Assembly (NCBI GenBank): GCA_020740775.1
Contig: JAHEWK010000001.1
Span: forward strand, 4,278,001 to 4,342,000
Reading direction: 5' to 3'
Source: Ilyonectria destructans
Lineage: Eukaryota > Ascomycota > Sordariomycetes > Hypocreales > Nectriaceae
DNA: 64,000 nucleotides
Shown piece after piece: positions 44,732 to 55,908 of the stretch. The notes beneath the pieces are model-generated. The model was not told where the DNA came from. It saw only the letters and a program-made list of their open reading frames with translations, and ran no database searches. The stretch's first letter is position 1, and each line of letters begins with the position of its first letter. The translations under genes were made by a program, and so were the position numbers.

Positions 44732-45291
44732 GACAGCGACAGTCGAGTTATAAGAGTTTAGGGAGGCTTGCGCAGACTCGTGGACGTGTCCCTTAGGTAG
44801 TTACGGCGGTGTTCGAATGGTTTAGTTAGACACTGTCAAAACATTCAACTTGTCAACAATGAAACTAAGTCATAAGAAATAAAATTTATAAAAGAAATAT
44901 AAAAAAAAATTGGATCTTATCTTAGGCATTCTATTCGGCTTTATCATAAGTTCAAGATTCTCGAATTATTCCGGACATCTCGTCCCAAGCATAACTAGGT
45001 GGAAGAACATCCAGAGTGGAGGCAGGGTCTTGTGGTGGATGTTTCTCCGCGTGTACCTGGGTACGTACCTTAGCTGCCCCCTAAGGCACTAGCCAATCAC
45101 AGCGCGACCCACCTTGGAGCTTTCGTGTCCATCTGGGAGCTCTTGGGGAGTGCGACAGCATGAACCATCACCATCACCAACTACAAACAATCGTCAATTC
45201 TCCCCCTTTGACCTCCCCTCCCTACTCCTGCCACTCGACCGGCCGACCGACCATCCACCGCTCAGCTCGATCAACCCACCAAACTTCCGCC
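44732..45291. promoter_or_regulatory. OST2 upstream region with CCAAT box
   Basis: 560 bp, AT-rich at the left (poly-A/T near 44,878-44,912) and CT/CA-rich next to the OST2 ATG. A CCAAT box lies at 45093-45097 (AGCCAATCAC), about 195 bp upstream of the start. Confidence 0.55.
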
Positions 45292-45922
45292 ATGGCGCCC
45301 AAGAAGAACGTCCGCGAGCCCACCCCCTCGGCTGCTGCGACCACGCAAGCCAGCTCCACGGCTCCCGCTTCTGTCCCTCCTCAGGTCAAGAGCAGCGCGC
45401 CCAAGAACGGCGCCGCCAACTGGGACCAGGTCCTGCAGAACATCTGCAACCACTACGTCAAGGAGACCCCGCAGCGAATCAAGCTCATTGACGTCTTCCT
45501 GCTGTTCCTGGTCGCTGTCGGAGCCCTTCAGTTTCTTTACTGCGTCCTCGCTGGCAACTACGTACGTCAAGACTAACGGCCGCCTCGGGATACTTGAGAT
45601 GCTAACCCATCCTACAGCCCTTCAATGCTTTCTTGTCTGGATTCTCGGCCACGGTTGGGCAGTTTGTGTTGACGAGTAGGTGTTCTCATCCCCTCGGACA
45701 CGATGGACAGGTAGGCTGACCAGAACACAGTTTCATTGCGCGTTCAGACCAACGATACGAACAAGAGCGAATTCCCCGGCGTGTCCCCAGAGAGGTAATA
45801 TCCTAACCCATATCCCTGATCCCCTAAATGTACCTAATTACTAACACTAATGCAGGGCATTCGCCGATTACGTTGTCTGCAGCTTGATTCTTCACTTCTT
45901 CTGCGTCAACTTCATTAACTAG
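45292..45922 (+). CDS. ost2: Oligosaccharyltransferase subunit OST2 / DAD1
   Basis: Four exons (45292-45561, 45618-45675, 45731-45794, 45856-45922) give 152 aa. DAD1/Ost2 is an essential small subunit of the ER oligosaccharyltransferase that transfers the Glc3Man9GlcNAc2 glycan to nascent proteins. A fungal-type Ala/Pro/Ser-rich cytosolic extension of about 40 residues precedes the conserved part: RIKLIDVFLLFLVAVGALQF, YCVLAGNYPFNAFLSGFSA, TVGQFVLTISLRVQTN, FPGVSPERAFADYVVCSLIL and the end HFFCVNFIN. Three membrane helices are clear. The Met at 45292 is preferred over the upstream in-frame Met at 45160, which would add a poly-His leader with no family counterpart. Convergent with the GRASP gene, 190 bp apart. 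Confidence 0.95.
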
Positions 45923-46112
45923 AGGGCCGGGGATGGATACCACTACCATGGACCAGATGGAGGTTCCTTATTGGGAGACGTCGAGCCCATAAGCAGTGTA
46001 CAATACGAGACGGCATTCATGAAATCTTTACAAAAGTCCAATAGGGCACCGCGAGAATAGATACAAGTCAAAATCTGGGGAATCATTCATACAAGCTACA
46101 TCGTGACACGGT

Positions 46113-47234
46113 TCATTCATCTTCGCCTCCGCCACTCTCCGTCTCCACCTTGGGTCCGGCCTTGGGAGGACCGCCGGTCTTCGGTGGTGGAGGCATTGGC
46201 GAGGCCCTGCCTGAGGGAGCATTGTCCAGGCTCCGGCTCTTCTCTTCCTCCTCCTTGAAATAGTCATCCATTAGCCTGTTGGGGCTGTGGCCGTGGCGTT
46301 CCTTCTTCTTTCCACTCCTTGGCGGTGCGCTCACAGGAGTTGTCCCGATCATCTGCGCCGGTACTAGGTAATCTCCCGCTGGAGGAGGTGGTGGTACATC
46401 GGCGGCTGCGGCGGGCACGAAGACTCCGTCGCTCTTCTCGTTCAGGCCCCCGTCAAACATGGTCTCGCCAGGAGCATCTACGGGCTCGCTCAAAGGAGCG
46501 GGTAACCGATGGAGCGCGCCATACCCAAGGACACAACCCAGGGCTCCCTGACCACCCCAGTCCCGACTCGGCTGAATCGTGACTTCTCGGGTGACGTTGT
46601 ACTCGTTGTTGTAAACGTACAATCGCATCGGCCGACCGATGAAGTCCTCCACCAGCTCGCCTAGGCCGCCCTCGCCGTAGAGAGGGCCCTCCGGGCTACC
46701 CAAAATGTAGTCGCTGTAGGGAAGGAGGCCAGCAACATCGGCGGGGGAGTTGGCGGGAACATCGAGCACGTGCCAGATGTTGGCAGCGAGGGAGAGCGGG
46801 GAGTACTGAAGGGAGAGGCCGAGAGACGCTGTGTCGACGGGGACGGGGACATGCATTTCCCTAGTTCTTTGACCCTGCGATCACCATTAGCACGTTATCC
46901 TAGGATGCAAAGAGAAGTTCCCTTACCTTTGCGTTCCATAGACCCAGAGTGACGGTACTACCAGCGCAGTTCCTCACTTCTTGGGAGAACAGGGCCGGCT
47001 CCGAGTTGTCCTGCGAGTCGGATTAGCGACAATCTTGTTGAACCGAAGCTCGTTTCCAGCACATACAAGGGGTCGCCCATTGATTCCGACGATGAAGTCG
47101 AACCAGGGCTCAACCGCCAGTTCCAGGTTCGTGTTCCGCAGCACCTGGAACCCAAAGGACCCCCGTTCCTGTTGCCTCTGCTGCGGGGTGTCCCCATCGA
47201 GGCGCGAGATGAAGCGATTCAGCGCATTGAACAT
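46113..47234 (-). CDS. GRASP family protein (GRASP55/65, Grh1-like)
   Basis: Three exons (47234-47067, 47010-46927, 46874-46113; introns 56 and 52 nt) give 337 aa. Two tandem PDZ-like GRASP domains are visible: SFGFQVLRNTNLELAVEPWF and FIVGINGRPL in the first, LGLSLQYSPLSLAANIWHVL and SPADVAGLLPYSDYILGSPE in the second. The C-terminal third is a Pro-rich, disordered tail with KKERHGHSPNRLMDDYFKEE. GRASP proteins tether Golgi/ER-exit membranes and support unconventional secretion; yeast Grh1 partners with Bug1 on the early Golgi. The N-terminus lacks a myristoylatable Gly at position 2 (MFNALNRF), so the membrane anchor probably differs from animals, as in yeast where N-terminal acetylation is used. 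Confidence 0.94.
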
Positions 47235-47589
47235 GGTTGCCTCGAGCGTCACCGGGGGTGTTGTGCTGGTCTAAAATCGCAAGTGTTGGGGGTTGAAAGC
47301 TGGAGACGTCCGAAGTCGTCTTGCGTCAGAAGGTGGGAGGGACTCGAGGGAGCTGCGTGTGCTGCGTGGAGCAAGCTGTCACCATGACAGCCTTGCAGCT
47401 CCCGTCCAGGCGCCAAGGCGCTAAGACGTGGTTGTGGAGGGAGCCTGTGGGGTCATCTCTCAGCCTCGTCCCGAATTTCCACTTCCCGTTCCTTGATGAA
47501 TCGGGGATCACGTTGGCCTAGGACAACATCTTGCGAAGAATGAGCCCTTGTTCATCGTCTCTATAATAATACCCCGAGGGTGTGCGATC
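47235..47589. promoter_or_regulatory. Divergent promoter GRASP / TGS1
   Basis: 355 bp between two outward-facing genes. No coding sequence or clear motif was identified. Confidence 0.5.
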
Positions 47590-48497
47590 ATGGGAAGCCT
47601 AGGTGCTTCAGGTGCGTCGGAGTCGACAGACTTCGCCATGAAGCCCGCCGAGACGTTTCCTCTCACCGATGAGTGCCACCACTACGAAGGGAAAAACGAG
47701 GTACCTTGGGATATCCAAAAGTGAGAATATACAATTTCCCATTGTCTTTGGCGGCTTCTAACCTCGGTTACTAGGTACTTTTCACAGAGATACTCCATTT
47801 TCTCGCTATATGACGAAGGCGTATACATGACTGACGATGCTTGGTTTGGCGTCACGCCTGAGCCGGTGGCAAAGTAAGCCCCCAACCCTGCCCCTGCCGT
47901 AAGCCATGCTAACGAAGTTGCAGCCAAGTCGCCAATGACATGTATGGCACCGAGGCACAAAAGCACATACTCATCGATGTCTTTGGTGGCGCTGGAGGAA
48001 ACAGCATTGCCTTCGCCCTCTCTGGACGCTGGAGTCGCATCATTTCCATTGAGCGCGATGCCTCCACGCTCGCCTGTGCCCAACACAACGCAGAAATCTA
48101 TGGCGTCGATCCCGGCATCATTACTTGGGTTTACGGCGACAGCTTCGAGTACATGGACAAGCTAGTGAACCACCCAGAGGAGTTGCATCCCGATCTCAGG
48201 CCAGATCTCGACGCGACCGTCTTATTCGCGAGTCCACCGTGGGGCGGCCCTGGCTACCGTACAGATGAAGTCTTCGATCTGTATAACATGCAGCCGTACA
48301 ACCTCGACGATTTGCACAAGGCGTACCGGAGACTAGACCATGCCCTGTTCTTGCCACGCACAAGTGACATCCGGCAAATTGCGAAGCTAGCGCCTGGGGA
48401 GCGGAAGATCGAGGTGGTTCAGTACTGCATGGAGGGCGCAAGCAAAGCTTTGGTTGCGTACATGCCTGGAACCTCCTCGGCGAATTCTAGCAAGTGA
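47590..48497 (+). CDS. tgs1: Trimethylguanosine synthase TGS1
   Basis: Three exons (47590-47720, 47775-47873, 47924-48497; introns 54 and 50 nt) give 267 aa. Tgs1 converts the m7G cap of snRNAs and snoRNAs to 2,2,7-trimethylguanosine, in the nucleolus. The methyltransferase domain shows the entry helix QKYFSQRYSIFSLYDEG, SAM-binding motif I DVFGGAGGNSIAFA, the acidic loop SIERD and the catalytic SPPWGGPGY, where the Trp stacks on the cap base. Length is near the minimal fungal enzyme, without the long N-terminal region of animal TGS1. The C-terminus ends in a short Ser/Asn tail. Confidence 0.95.
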
Positions 48498-49024
48498 AGG
48501 CTTTGTCGCCCAAGACATGTCCAGGGCACTCTCATGGCCGGAACCATAATCAATCCCCGACCACCATCAGGACTCGGATTTCCCCGACTTCCTACTACTG
48601 AGGATTCACTAGACGATCCATCAAACTCACGACTATATCCGAGTCAATTATTCCGCGTCCAGACGAATTTGGTGAGCAAGATTTGTACGGCAGAGCCAAT
48701 GTTTACCTGTCTGTTGGCGATGCCGCTTCTGCTCAGGGCTCAGCATCCAAAAACTCTACATCGAGAGCAAATCATATGTAACTAGCAAAGTCTGTTAATA
48801 AAAGCGCAGACCATATTGTGCTGTAAGTACTTTGGCAGTTGTCAGTGAAGGCATTTCGCGTTGTTAGTTGCACAGTGCCTAGATGTCAATAATAGGCACT
48901 GTAGAAAAGATGCTTGAATTTCACTTGATGAAATCCTTCACAGACCCCATCCGCCCACAGGACTTTTCCACGCGAAGCCGAGGCTCACAGTAATTCGACT
49001 ACGGCGCAAAGGCCATCAGCAAAC
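48498..49024. other. Intergenic region TGS1 / kelch gene
   Basis: 527 bp containing the TGS1 3' flank and the promoter of the kelch gene. An inverted-looking pair TAGGCACTGT / ACAGTGCCTA occurs near 48,870-48,903. No coding feature was seen. Confidence 0.5.
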
Positions 49025-51305
49025 ATGGCCAAGGACAAGAAGAAGGGCGGCGCCGACGCCAAAAAGGCCAGAAAAGTGCGTCACTGCCCCTCCATTACCC
49101 CTCCATCCAGCCATGATCATGACATGAGCCGCCCCTCCATGTCGAGTTGTCGAGTTTGGCGTTGACAGGAAAATCCACAACAGGCCGAGAAGCAGGCCAA
49201 GCAGGCCAACAAGGGAGAAAAGAAGGCCAAAACAAAGCAGGCCAAGATCGAGGGCAGCGATGCTGAGGATGTCGATCTCGACGAGGTTCTCGAAGAGTAC
49301 CGTCGCCAGCAGGAGCAGTTCCTCAAGGTCACGGAGGCAGTGTGCGAGTCTCCGCCAAAGGCCCGCGCTGCATCTACGTTGATGGCCTCGCCCCACGACA
49401 GTAATAGTTTGCTGCTCTTTGGTGGCGAATACTTCAACGGATCGCTGGCTCAGTTCTACAACGACCTCAACATCTACAACATCAGCCGTGACGAGTGGCG
49501 CTGCGTCACCTCGCCCAACGCGCCGCTGCCCAGATCCGGTCATGCTTGGACTAGAGCTGGAAACCCGAACCACGTCTACCTATTCGGAGGAGAGTTCTCG
49601 TCGCCCAAGCAGGGCACATTCCATCACTACAACGACTTTTGGCGGCTGGAGCCTGCCACAAGGGAGTGGACCAAGATCGAAGTCAAGGGCAAGGACAAGA
49701 GCCCGTCAGCTCGCAGCGGACACCGCATGACATACTGGAAACAGTACATCATTCTGTTTGGTGGCTTCCAGGACACGTCGAACCAGACCAAATATCTAGC
49801 CGACCTATGGATCTTTGACACGGTGAACTTTGTGTGGCATTCGCCTCAGCTTCCCCCTGCCCAACTGAAGCCAGATCCCCGATCGTCCTTTACTCTGTTG
49901 CCTCATGATCAGGGCGCAGTTCTCTACGGAGGATACTCGCGAGTCAAGTCAACGGTACAAGTTAAGCAGAAAGGCGGCAAGGGGGGACAGAACCAGGCTC
50001 AGAGGAATGTCTTGATCCCCAAGGTTCACGATGACAGCTTCTTCTTGAGAATGATCCAGCCTCCAACTGATGCTAACCCCAACACGCCTCCGACGGTGCG
50101 TTGGGAGAAGCGAAAGAAGCCAGCCAACGCCCCGAACCCTACTCGTGCGGGTGCTACCATGACCTGGCACAAGGGTCGAGGTATCCTCTTCGGAGGTGTG
50201 CATGATGTGGAGCAGAGCGAAGAGGGAATAGACAGCGAGTTTTTCAACCAACTGTTCGCCTGGAATATCGAACGAAACCGATTTATGCCTCTGGCTTTGC
50301 GAAAGCCTCGCCAGCAGAAGAAGAATGCCCCCGAGCAGCGAGTTGGTCGCCGAGGACGCGCCCAAGCCAATGAGGATGAGCTGCTCAGGCAGCTGGCTGC
50401 TCTAGAGAAAGGTACTTCTCTCGAAGATGCCGATGACATTGAGCTTGAAAAGAAAGAGGAGGTACCGGATGAAAAGCCCATCAAGGAGATGCCTGTGACG
50501 ATGGAACCTCCTCATGTGAGGTTCAATGCTCAGATGGCTATCCAGGACGACGTGCTCTATATCTACGGCGGAACATTTGAGAAAGGAGATAGAGAGTTTA
50601 CCTTTGACGACCTCTACGCCATCGATCTAGGCAAGCTCGATGGGTGCAAGGAGGTCTTTACGCGACCTGTGGAAGACTGGATTGTAAGTAATTTCCATTC
50701 CTTTCCTCGGAGCAGACGGCTGACAAGATGTTGCAGGAATCGGAGGACGAGGACGATGATGACGATGATGACGAGGACGAGGACGATGAAGATGATGAAG
50801 AGGAAGAGGAGGACCAATCCCAGCAGCTCCATACGGCGAGCAAGCGGAAGAAGAAGCAGGATGAGGCTCCTGAGGTTTCTTCTGAAACTTCTGAAACCCC
50901 CTCGGAGACGACAACTGAGGAGGACGACACGGAAACTGCCACTTCTGTGGACGACGGGCTTCCACACCCCAGGGTAAGTTTTGGTCAGAGCCAGTGTTAC
51001 GAGTGTATGCTAATCGTCATTGGTAGCCGTTCGAGACCCGACGCGAGTTCTTCGTGCGCACGACGGCAGAGTGGCAGGAGATTCTCATGACCAACCTGCG
51101 GTGGAAAAACATCCAGCCCGAAACGCTGGCAATCAAGGAGATCAAGACCAAGGCGTTCGAGCTCAGCGAGGAGAAGTGGTGGGACTCGCGCGAGGAGATC
51201 ACGGCGCTGGAGGAGGAGCAGGAGGCGGCAGGCATCCAGGAGGTGGTCAGCCTCGCCGAGAGGGGCGACGCCGGTACAGGCGGCCCGGGAGCGAGGAGGA
51301 GATAG
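49025..51305 (+). CDS. Kelch-repeat protein (KEL3 / KLHDC4 family)
   Basis: Four exons (49025-49075, 49169-50683, 50737-50973, 51027-51305) give 693 aa. The Lys-rich N-terminus (MAKDKKKGGADAKKARK) matches the KLHDC4/Kel3 start. Six kelch-type blades follow, for example SNSLLLFGGEYFNG, PRSGHAWTRAGNPNHVYLFG, SARSGHRMTYWKQYIILFGG, DQGAVLYGGYSRVK, TRAGATMTWHKGRGILFGGV and DVLYIYGGTFEKG, forming a beta-propeller. After the propeller comes an acidic run of about 25 Asp/Glu residues, starting near residue 525 just after the third-exon junction, then a basic KRKKK patch and a conserved C-terminal helix (EFFVRTTAEWQEILM, RWKNIQPETLAIKEIKTKAF). Molecular role not established; the family is cytosolic/nuclear. 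All exon phases match. Confidence 0.92.
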
Positions 51306-52076
51306 CGAGGCCAGATGCCACTCTACATGGAGATACACACCGAGTTTTCGCGGCAATGAAACATCAGGCTTGGATAGGAAGTTGTTTCGCGGTGGGTGGA
51401 GCTGCTGAAGGTCGGACAAGCGGGCCATGGTGTGATGAGGACATGGGCGACCATGACCCATGAAGATGCATCTCAGGGGAGTTGCTGAGATTGATCGCAG
51501 CGCAGTGGGACGTCCACCCCAGGCTGTCAGTGCTGTCATTGCTTGTCATGTCGGTCATGTCGGTCATTTCTGCTTTGTGCCGTCTGTGCCGCAATTACTA
51601 GGGTCAACTTGTTCCTATTCTCCGAAGCTGGATGTCTATTGCGGTATGGTGTAGTGGAGTCTATCAAACATGCATCTACACCACCACCACCACCAGCCCA
51701 ACAGACGGCGGCAAAGCCCCCCCAGTCTATGATGCTTGTACTCTGTATGGTCTTCCAGATTCGGCCCCGGCTGTACTCTATCATTACCCCGAGATCAACA
51801 CTCCATCACCAGTCCGCCGCCCAATACCCCCTCGGCCGACCATGCATGCCTCCAAACTCCAACCACCGCAACCCTCACCGTCCCATCCCTTGCAAACCAT
51901 CCTCAAGACGCCCCCCTAGGTAGACAGAGACGCACAGTTACACAGATACAGATCCACCTCCCCCCCCTCTTCCCCGGAAGCGCCGACTACAGTGGCTCCT
52001 CGACGACCCCCGTAGGCGAATACGCCGCCCTCTTGCCCCTCGTCCACAGCACCACGGCCGCGGCATGGCGAATCAG
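51306..52076. other. Convergent intergenic region
   Basis: 771 bp between the kelch gene stop and the stop of the 56-aa gene. It includes CATGTCGGT repeats near 51,545-51,568 and a CACCACCAC run near 51,680. ORFs here are Pro/Thr/His-rich and look non-coding. Confidence 0.45.
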
Positions 52077-52309
52077 TCAGTTGGGCGACGCAGCCATGGG
52101 CGGGTACGCCTTGCCGCCGACGTCGACCTTGGGCTCGCACACGCAGCGGTCCTCAGCAGGGACGCTGTCGAAGACGGTCTGGATGTGGGCGCCGCAGCCC
52201 CACCACGACGCCTTGCCTAGATTTCGCATGGCGGTTAGTTGATGTGAAGATATGGGCCGAGGTAGGACGTTGACATACTGCAGGTTCCGCAGGTAGCCTT
52301 CTTGCACAT
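52077..52309 (-). CDS. Small Cys/Trp-rich conserved fungal protein (56 aa)
   Basis: Two exons (52309-52279 and 52216-52077, 62-nt intron) give 56 aa. The protein begins MCKKATCGTCSKASWWGCG, continues HIQTVFDSVPAEDRCVCEPK and ends with GKAYPPMAASPN. Six Cys lie in the pattern C-x4-C-x2-C-x7-C plus a later CxC, suggesting a small metal-binding or disulfide-stabilised fold. Proteins with this layout are widespread in fungi as short uncharacterised proteins; I know of no assigned function. There is no signal peptide. The gene is too short for many ORF callers, and the 5' exon contributes only ten residues. Confidence 0.82.
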
Positions 52310-52872
52310 GGTGACGGTGATGGTTGTGTTTGTTGGTTATGTGATGGTTGTTGTTGTTGTCGAGAAATTGAGAGATAAAATGTTCAAGTGTTATCTGAAT
52401 CGGAATGCTCAACTTGCGGTTTAACTAGCTGTGGGGATGTCGTGGAGTCCGTCCAGCTCAATCCATTTTATACCATACGGTCCCCGACTCTGGATCCAAC
52501 CATTTCCGCGGGGTTCGACTAGCTTTGACACACTAGATTCACCAAATCTCTAGCTTTCCTCGCCAAAGGCCTCCCAGCCTTATTCAGCAGTCCCACGCAT
52601 TTTATTTGCATTTGTCAGTCTCTAAGTGGTGGTCGGGGACTCTCGGCCTGTTTTCGGGCACTGTTCGCCGATACACTGTACAACTCGCCCCGCTACGAGT
52701 ACTTCACAGCTATCCACGCCGCCTCAGAATTACTTCATCTTTTACCTCCATCTTCGGAATTGAGCAAGTGCTTTCAGGGTTCATATTTCATATATCGTTG
52801 CAGCCATACATCATCCTATCAGACCAGTGCAAAACACGCTAAAGCTAGCTGTGAACAGCTTCATACCTTACT
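52310..52872. other. Intergenic region with promoter of the 56-aa gene
   Basis: 563 bp, with TTG/GTT-rich trinucleotide-like sequence at about 52,320-52,365 probably in the leader of the 56-aa gene. Nothing coding was recognised. Confidence 0.45.
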
Positions 52873-53821
52873 TTAGCGCTCGGTCGGCTGCTTCTTCCTG
52901 CTCACCTCGCTCTCTACAATCGAGCGAATCAGGTTGACTGCTAGTTCTCGTCCTTTGGTGATGCTCGAGTCGGATGCATCCGCCGGCACGTGGAAGAAGA
53001 CCACCTTCCTTTCCCTCTCCTCTTTCCAAAGTTGCGCCAGGCTCGAATAGTAGATGAAGTCACACAAATACCTTCCCGCATCCTCCGAGATTCGCAGGTC
53101 CATGTCCTTCTAAAGAGGCCGTCAGTGTTTCGTAACTAGGTAAACACAATCGAGTAGAACTAACCGCGCTGTGTCCCTGCCATCTCTTCAAAACGTCCTC
53201 GGGATCTAGGTCCGTCTCGATCTCCTCGGGCAATCCGCGCCAGACCCAGTCGCTACCAGGCTTGCGCTCCTCTTCTTCGTCGACCTTCTCTCCATCCACG
53301 TCGGTGTGCTTGTACCCGTCGCGATGGCCCCTCCGCTCTATGCAGTAGAACGGCCGGGGTCCCGCCATGCCGATGTGGATGACGATGTCTACCTTGCGCC
53401 CATTGTACGTCTCCCAAAGCGAGGGCACCAGCTTCCTCACCACCTTGTAGTTGACGCGGATAGGCTCGGGGTACACCAGGATGCGCACCTCGGGCAAGTC
53501 GACGGAATGCCTCGAGTTGGGGTCTTTGGCTCGGAGAGGGGGTAGATACTGCGGCAGGCCTCTAGCGATTTCCCACGATGGGTTGACGGGGTATTGTTCC
53601 CTAAATGGCTATCACGAGGTTAGCACTTGACGATAATTATCCATCCACTCTAGCCATTGACTGTTGTCGATGCATCTGTGCCGCCAAGCGGGCGCAGTGC
53701 GACCTCGCGTGATCTAGGCAATCCGGAGAACCAGGGAGCGGACGATAGGGAGGACAAGACGTACACCAAAGCCCGTGACGAGGACTGTCAGCTCATCCTG
53801 ATCTTCGACCTGCGACCCCAT
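52873..53821 (-). CDS. Pyroglutamyl peptidase I (peptidase family C15)
   Basis: Three exons (53821-53765, 53608-53165, 53109-52873; introns 156 and 55 nt) give 245 aa. The enzyme removes N-terminal pyroglutamate (5-oxoproline) from peptides in the cytosol. Exon 1 encodes MGSQVEDQDELTVLVTGFG and splices to PFREQYPVNPSWEIARGLP, restoring the family TGFGPF...VNPSWE start; without exon 1 the protein looks truncated. Catalytic triad by alignment: Glu110 in CIERRGHRDGY, Cys183 in AGRYLCDFIY, His207 in VVFFHVPAD. The fungal form carries an acidic insertion (VDEEEERKPGSDWVWRG). Its product is the substrate of the 5-oxoprolinase encoded at 5.5-9.5 kb, although the two genes are 43 kb apart. Confidence 0.92.
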
Positions 53822-55023
53822 GGTTATTACTCCTTGCCTAGCAGTCTGCCTTCTCGGATGATCGCTTCTGGAGTGCAAGGCTGTCGTTGGGAGACGATCA
53901 CATCAGCCCAGGCCGGACGGGTTATCAGTTCAGCGGGTTATACGTGGGGGATACGTCACTCGGAGGAGTTCCGCGGTGGGGGAACCGTCCGTACACTACT
54001 GAGATGCGGGGAGGCGTCTTGTGTAACGCACCCAACACGCCGACTCTAGGTCCAGGGTAGGCTTCAGTCTACTAAGCTCAAATGCCACCGGATAGGCTCT
54101 CGCCCAATCACGATTCCCAGGTTTACACAACATGATGGACAAGAGCTGCCGTTAGTAGTCACACAATCTCAACCACCGAGTGTGTTGATTGGGTGCGGAA
54201 GGACCGGGGGACGCCTTCCTTTATATTAGCCTGCTCCTAAATTGCATTGTTTTCCGATTGATCTAGGAGCGGTAGCTCCAGTCCGTCGATGAGTTAAAGA
54301 TAGAGGCGTCTCAATGACTTGGTGGGGCGTATTGCCATCAACGCCTCCTACCCTACATCATCATCACCAACCACACGGCGATTCGGAGGCCATGATCATC
54401 AATGCCCTTGTCTGGGGAGGGGGGGACGGTTATGTACCATCCTCCTTGTGCATACATTAATTGTAGACAGCAGTGGGCGGTGGTGGTTTACTATTCGTGA
54501 CTTTAATGAAGTTTTGGAAGATAGAAATATTCTTAATAGAGAGAGCAAATGGTTGTAGAATTCGGCCGCTACAATTTATACCACTTCTCATATAGCCCAG
54601 GGAATTTGGATTGAGAGTATATTAATGCACATATTATAAAGGCCCGTGAACAATGTCTCCATCTTCGATCTCAATTCCATAAAAATGCGGCAATCCCACA
54701 ACTAGAACCCAGTGTTAGGCTAAGCTCAAGGCGGCCTAACCTACACTGGACATCCCGCTCCCGAAAGCGGAGATGCCAATTGCAGTCACCGCTGAGTTAG
54801 ACGTCAAATTCGAACTGCCACTATGGTATCGAGACACAGGCACGAGGTGGAACAAGCTAGATAAAAGGTAAAGAAAGACGCCATCTGATTGAATGACTCT
54901 TACCTTTTCGCACGGAGAACAAAAAGACCTCAATTCACCCCTGGACTTCTTTCTATCCAACTCACAACCAACCCCTTTTACAATTGAGTCACAACAAAGA
55001 TTCAAGATACCTAATCAGACATC
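53822..55023. promoter_or_regulatory. Divergent 1.2-kb region, partly AT-rich
   Basis: This region lies between the peptidase start and the HAD phosphatase start. A low-GC patch at about 54,440-54,720 has the look of decayed repeat DNA, with one short frame reading WWFTIRDFNEVLEDRNILN that could be transposon-derived. No intact gene was found. Confidence 0.45.
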
Positions 55024-55908
55024 ATGGGCTCGCGACCAGAGTACACCCTCCCCACGCAGGAGCTCACCTTCGATGGCTTCCTCTTTGATATGGACGGCAC
55101 CATCATCGACTCCACCGAAGCGGTGGTCAAGCACTGGGAATCGTAAGTCCACACGGTATGAAAAGAGGGAGCGCCTCTTGACTGACGAACCCGCGCAGAA
55201 TCGGCAACGAGATAGGGGTTGACCCGGGGGTTATCCTGGAGACTTCCCATGGACGCCGCAGCATAGACGTCCTCAAGATCGTCGCGCCAGAGAAGGCTAA
55301 CTGGGAATGTGAGTTGACCCGAGTTGAGCGGTGACGGCCTTCTCACTTGAGGATGCCAGCCCTCCAACCAATCCCTCTCCTGATGACCGGACGAAAGACT
55401 GAACCCCCCCTTAGTCGTGCAGCATATGGAAGGACTCCTCCCCAAGAACTACGGCCACATCGCCGTCGAGATCCCCGGCGCCCGCACTATGCTGGACGAC
55501 ATCATTGCCCTCTCAGGCCGCTGGGCCATTGTCACCTCCGGCACTGTCCCCCTCGTCACCGGCTGGTTGAAAGCCCGGTCCCTTCCGCAGCCCAACGCGG
55601 ATCACCTCATCACCGCCGAGTCCGTCAAGAACGGAAAGCCAGACCCGGCGTGTTATCGCCTCGGCCGGTCCCGTCTCGGCCTTGACGACGAGGCCGCCCA
55701 AGTGCTGGTCCTCGAGGACAGCCCGGCGGGTATCCGCGCGGGCAAGGACGCCGGGTGCAAGGTCCTGGGCCTCGTCACAAGTCACACTATCGAGCAGGTC
55801 GTTGCCGCGGAGCCGGACTGGGTTGTGCGCGACCTCGAGTCCGTCAAGGTGGTCCGCGGCGAGGGAGGCAAGGTGACGATCGAGGTATCGAATGCCCTGC
55901 GACTGTGA
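55024..55908 (+). CDS. HAD-family sugar/glycerol phosphatase (GPP/DOG-like)
   Basis: Three exons (55024-55142, 55199-55308, 55415-55908; introns 56 and 106 nt) give 240 aa. HAD motif I FDMDGTIIDST supplies the nucleophile Asp22 and acid Asp24. Motif II is IVTSGTVPL, the Lys of motif III lies in SVKNGKPDPACY, and motif IV is VLEDSPAGIRAGKDAGCKVL. This layout (about 240 aa, alpha-helical C1 cap) is that of yeast glycerol-3-phosphatases Gpp1/2 and 2-deoxyglucose-6-phosphatases Dog1/2. Substrate cannot be fixed from sequence; glycerol-1/3-phosphate is the most likely. The cap region includes ANWEFVQHMEGLLPKNYGH. Expression of such genes is often osmotically regulated, but no element was identified here. 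Confidence 0.92.

Noticed and set aside
45160..45291. Extended OST2 start with a poly-His leader (MNHHHHQ)
   Set aside because: No DAD1/Ost2 protein has such a leader, and the downstream ATG (CCGCCATGGCG) has better context.
50627..50967. Minus-strand poly-Ser/Val frames opposite the kelch gene
   Set aside because: They are the antisense of its Asp/Glu-rich coding segment.
51640..51670. tRNA-like A-box sequence (GGTATGGTGTAGTGG)
   Set aside because: No matching B box, acceptor stem or cloverleaf could be found downstream.
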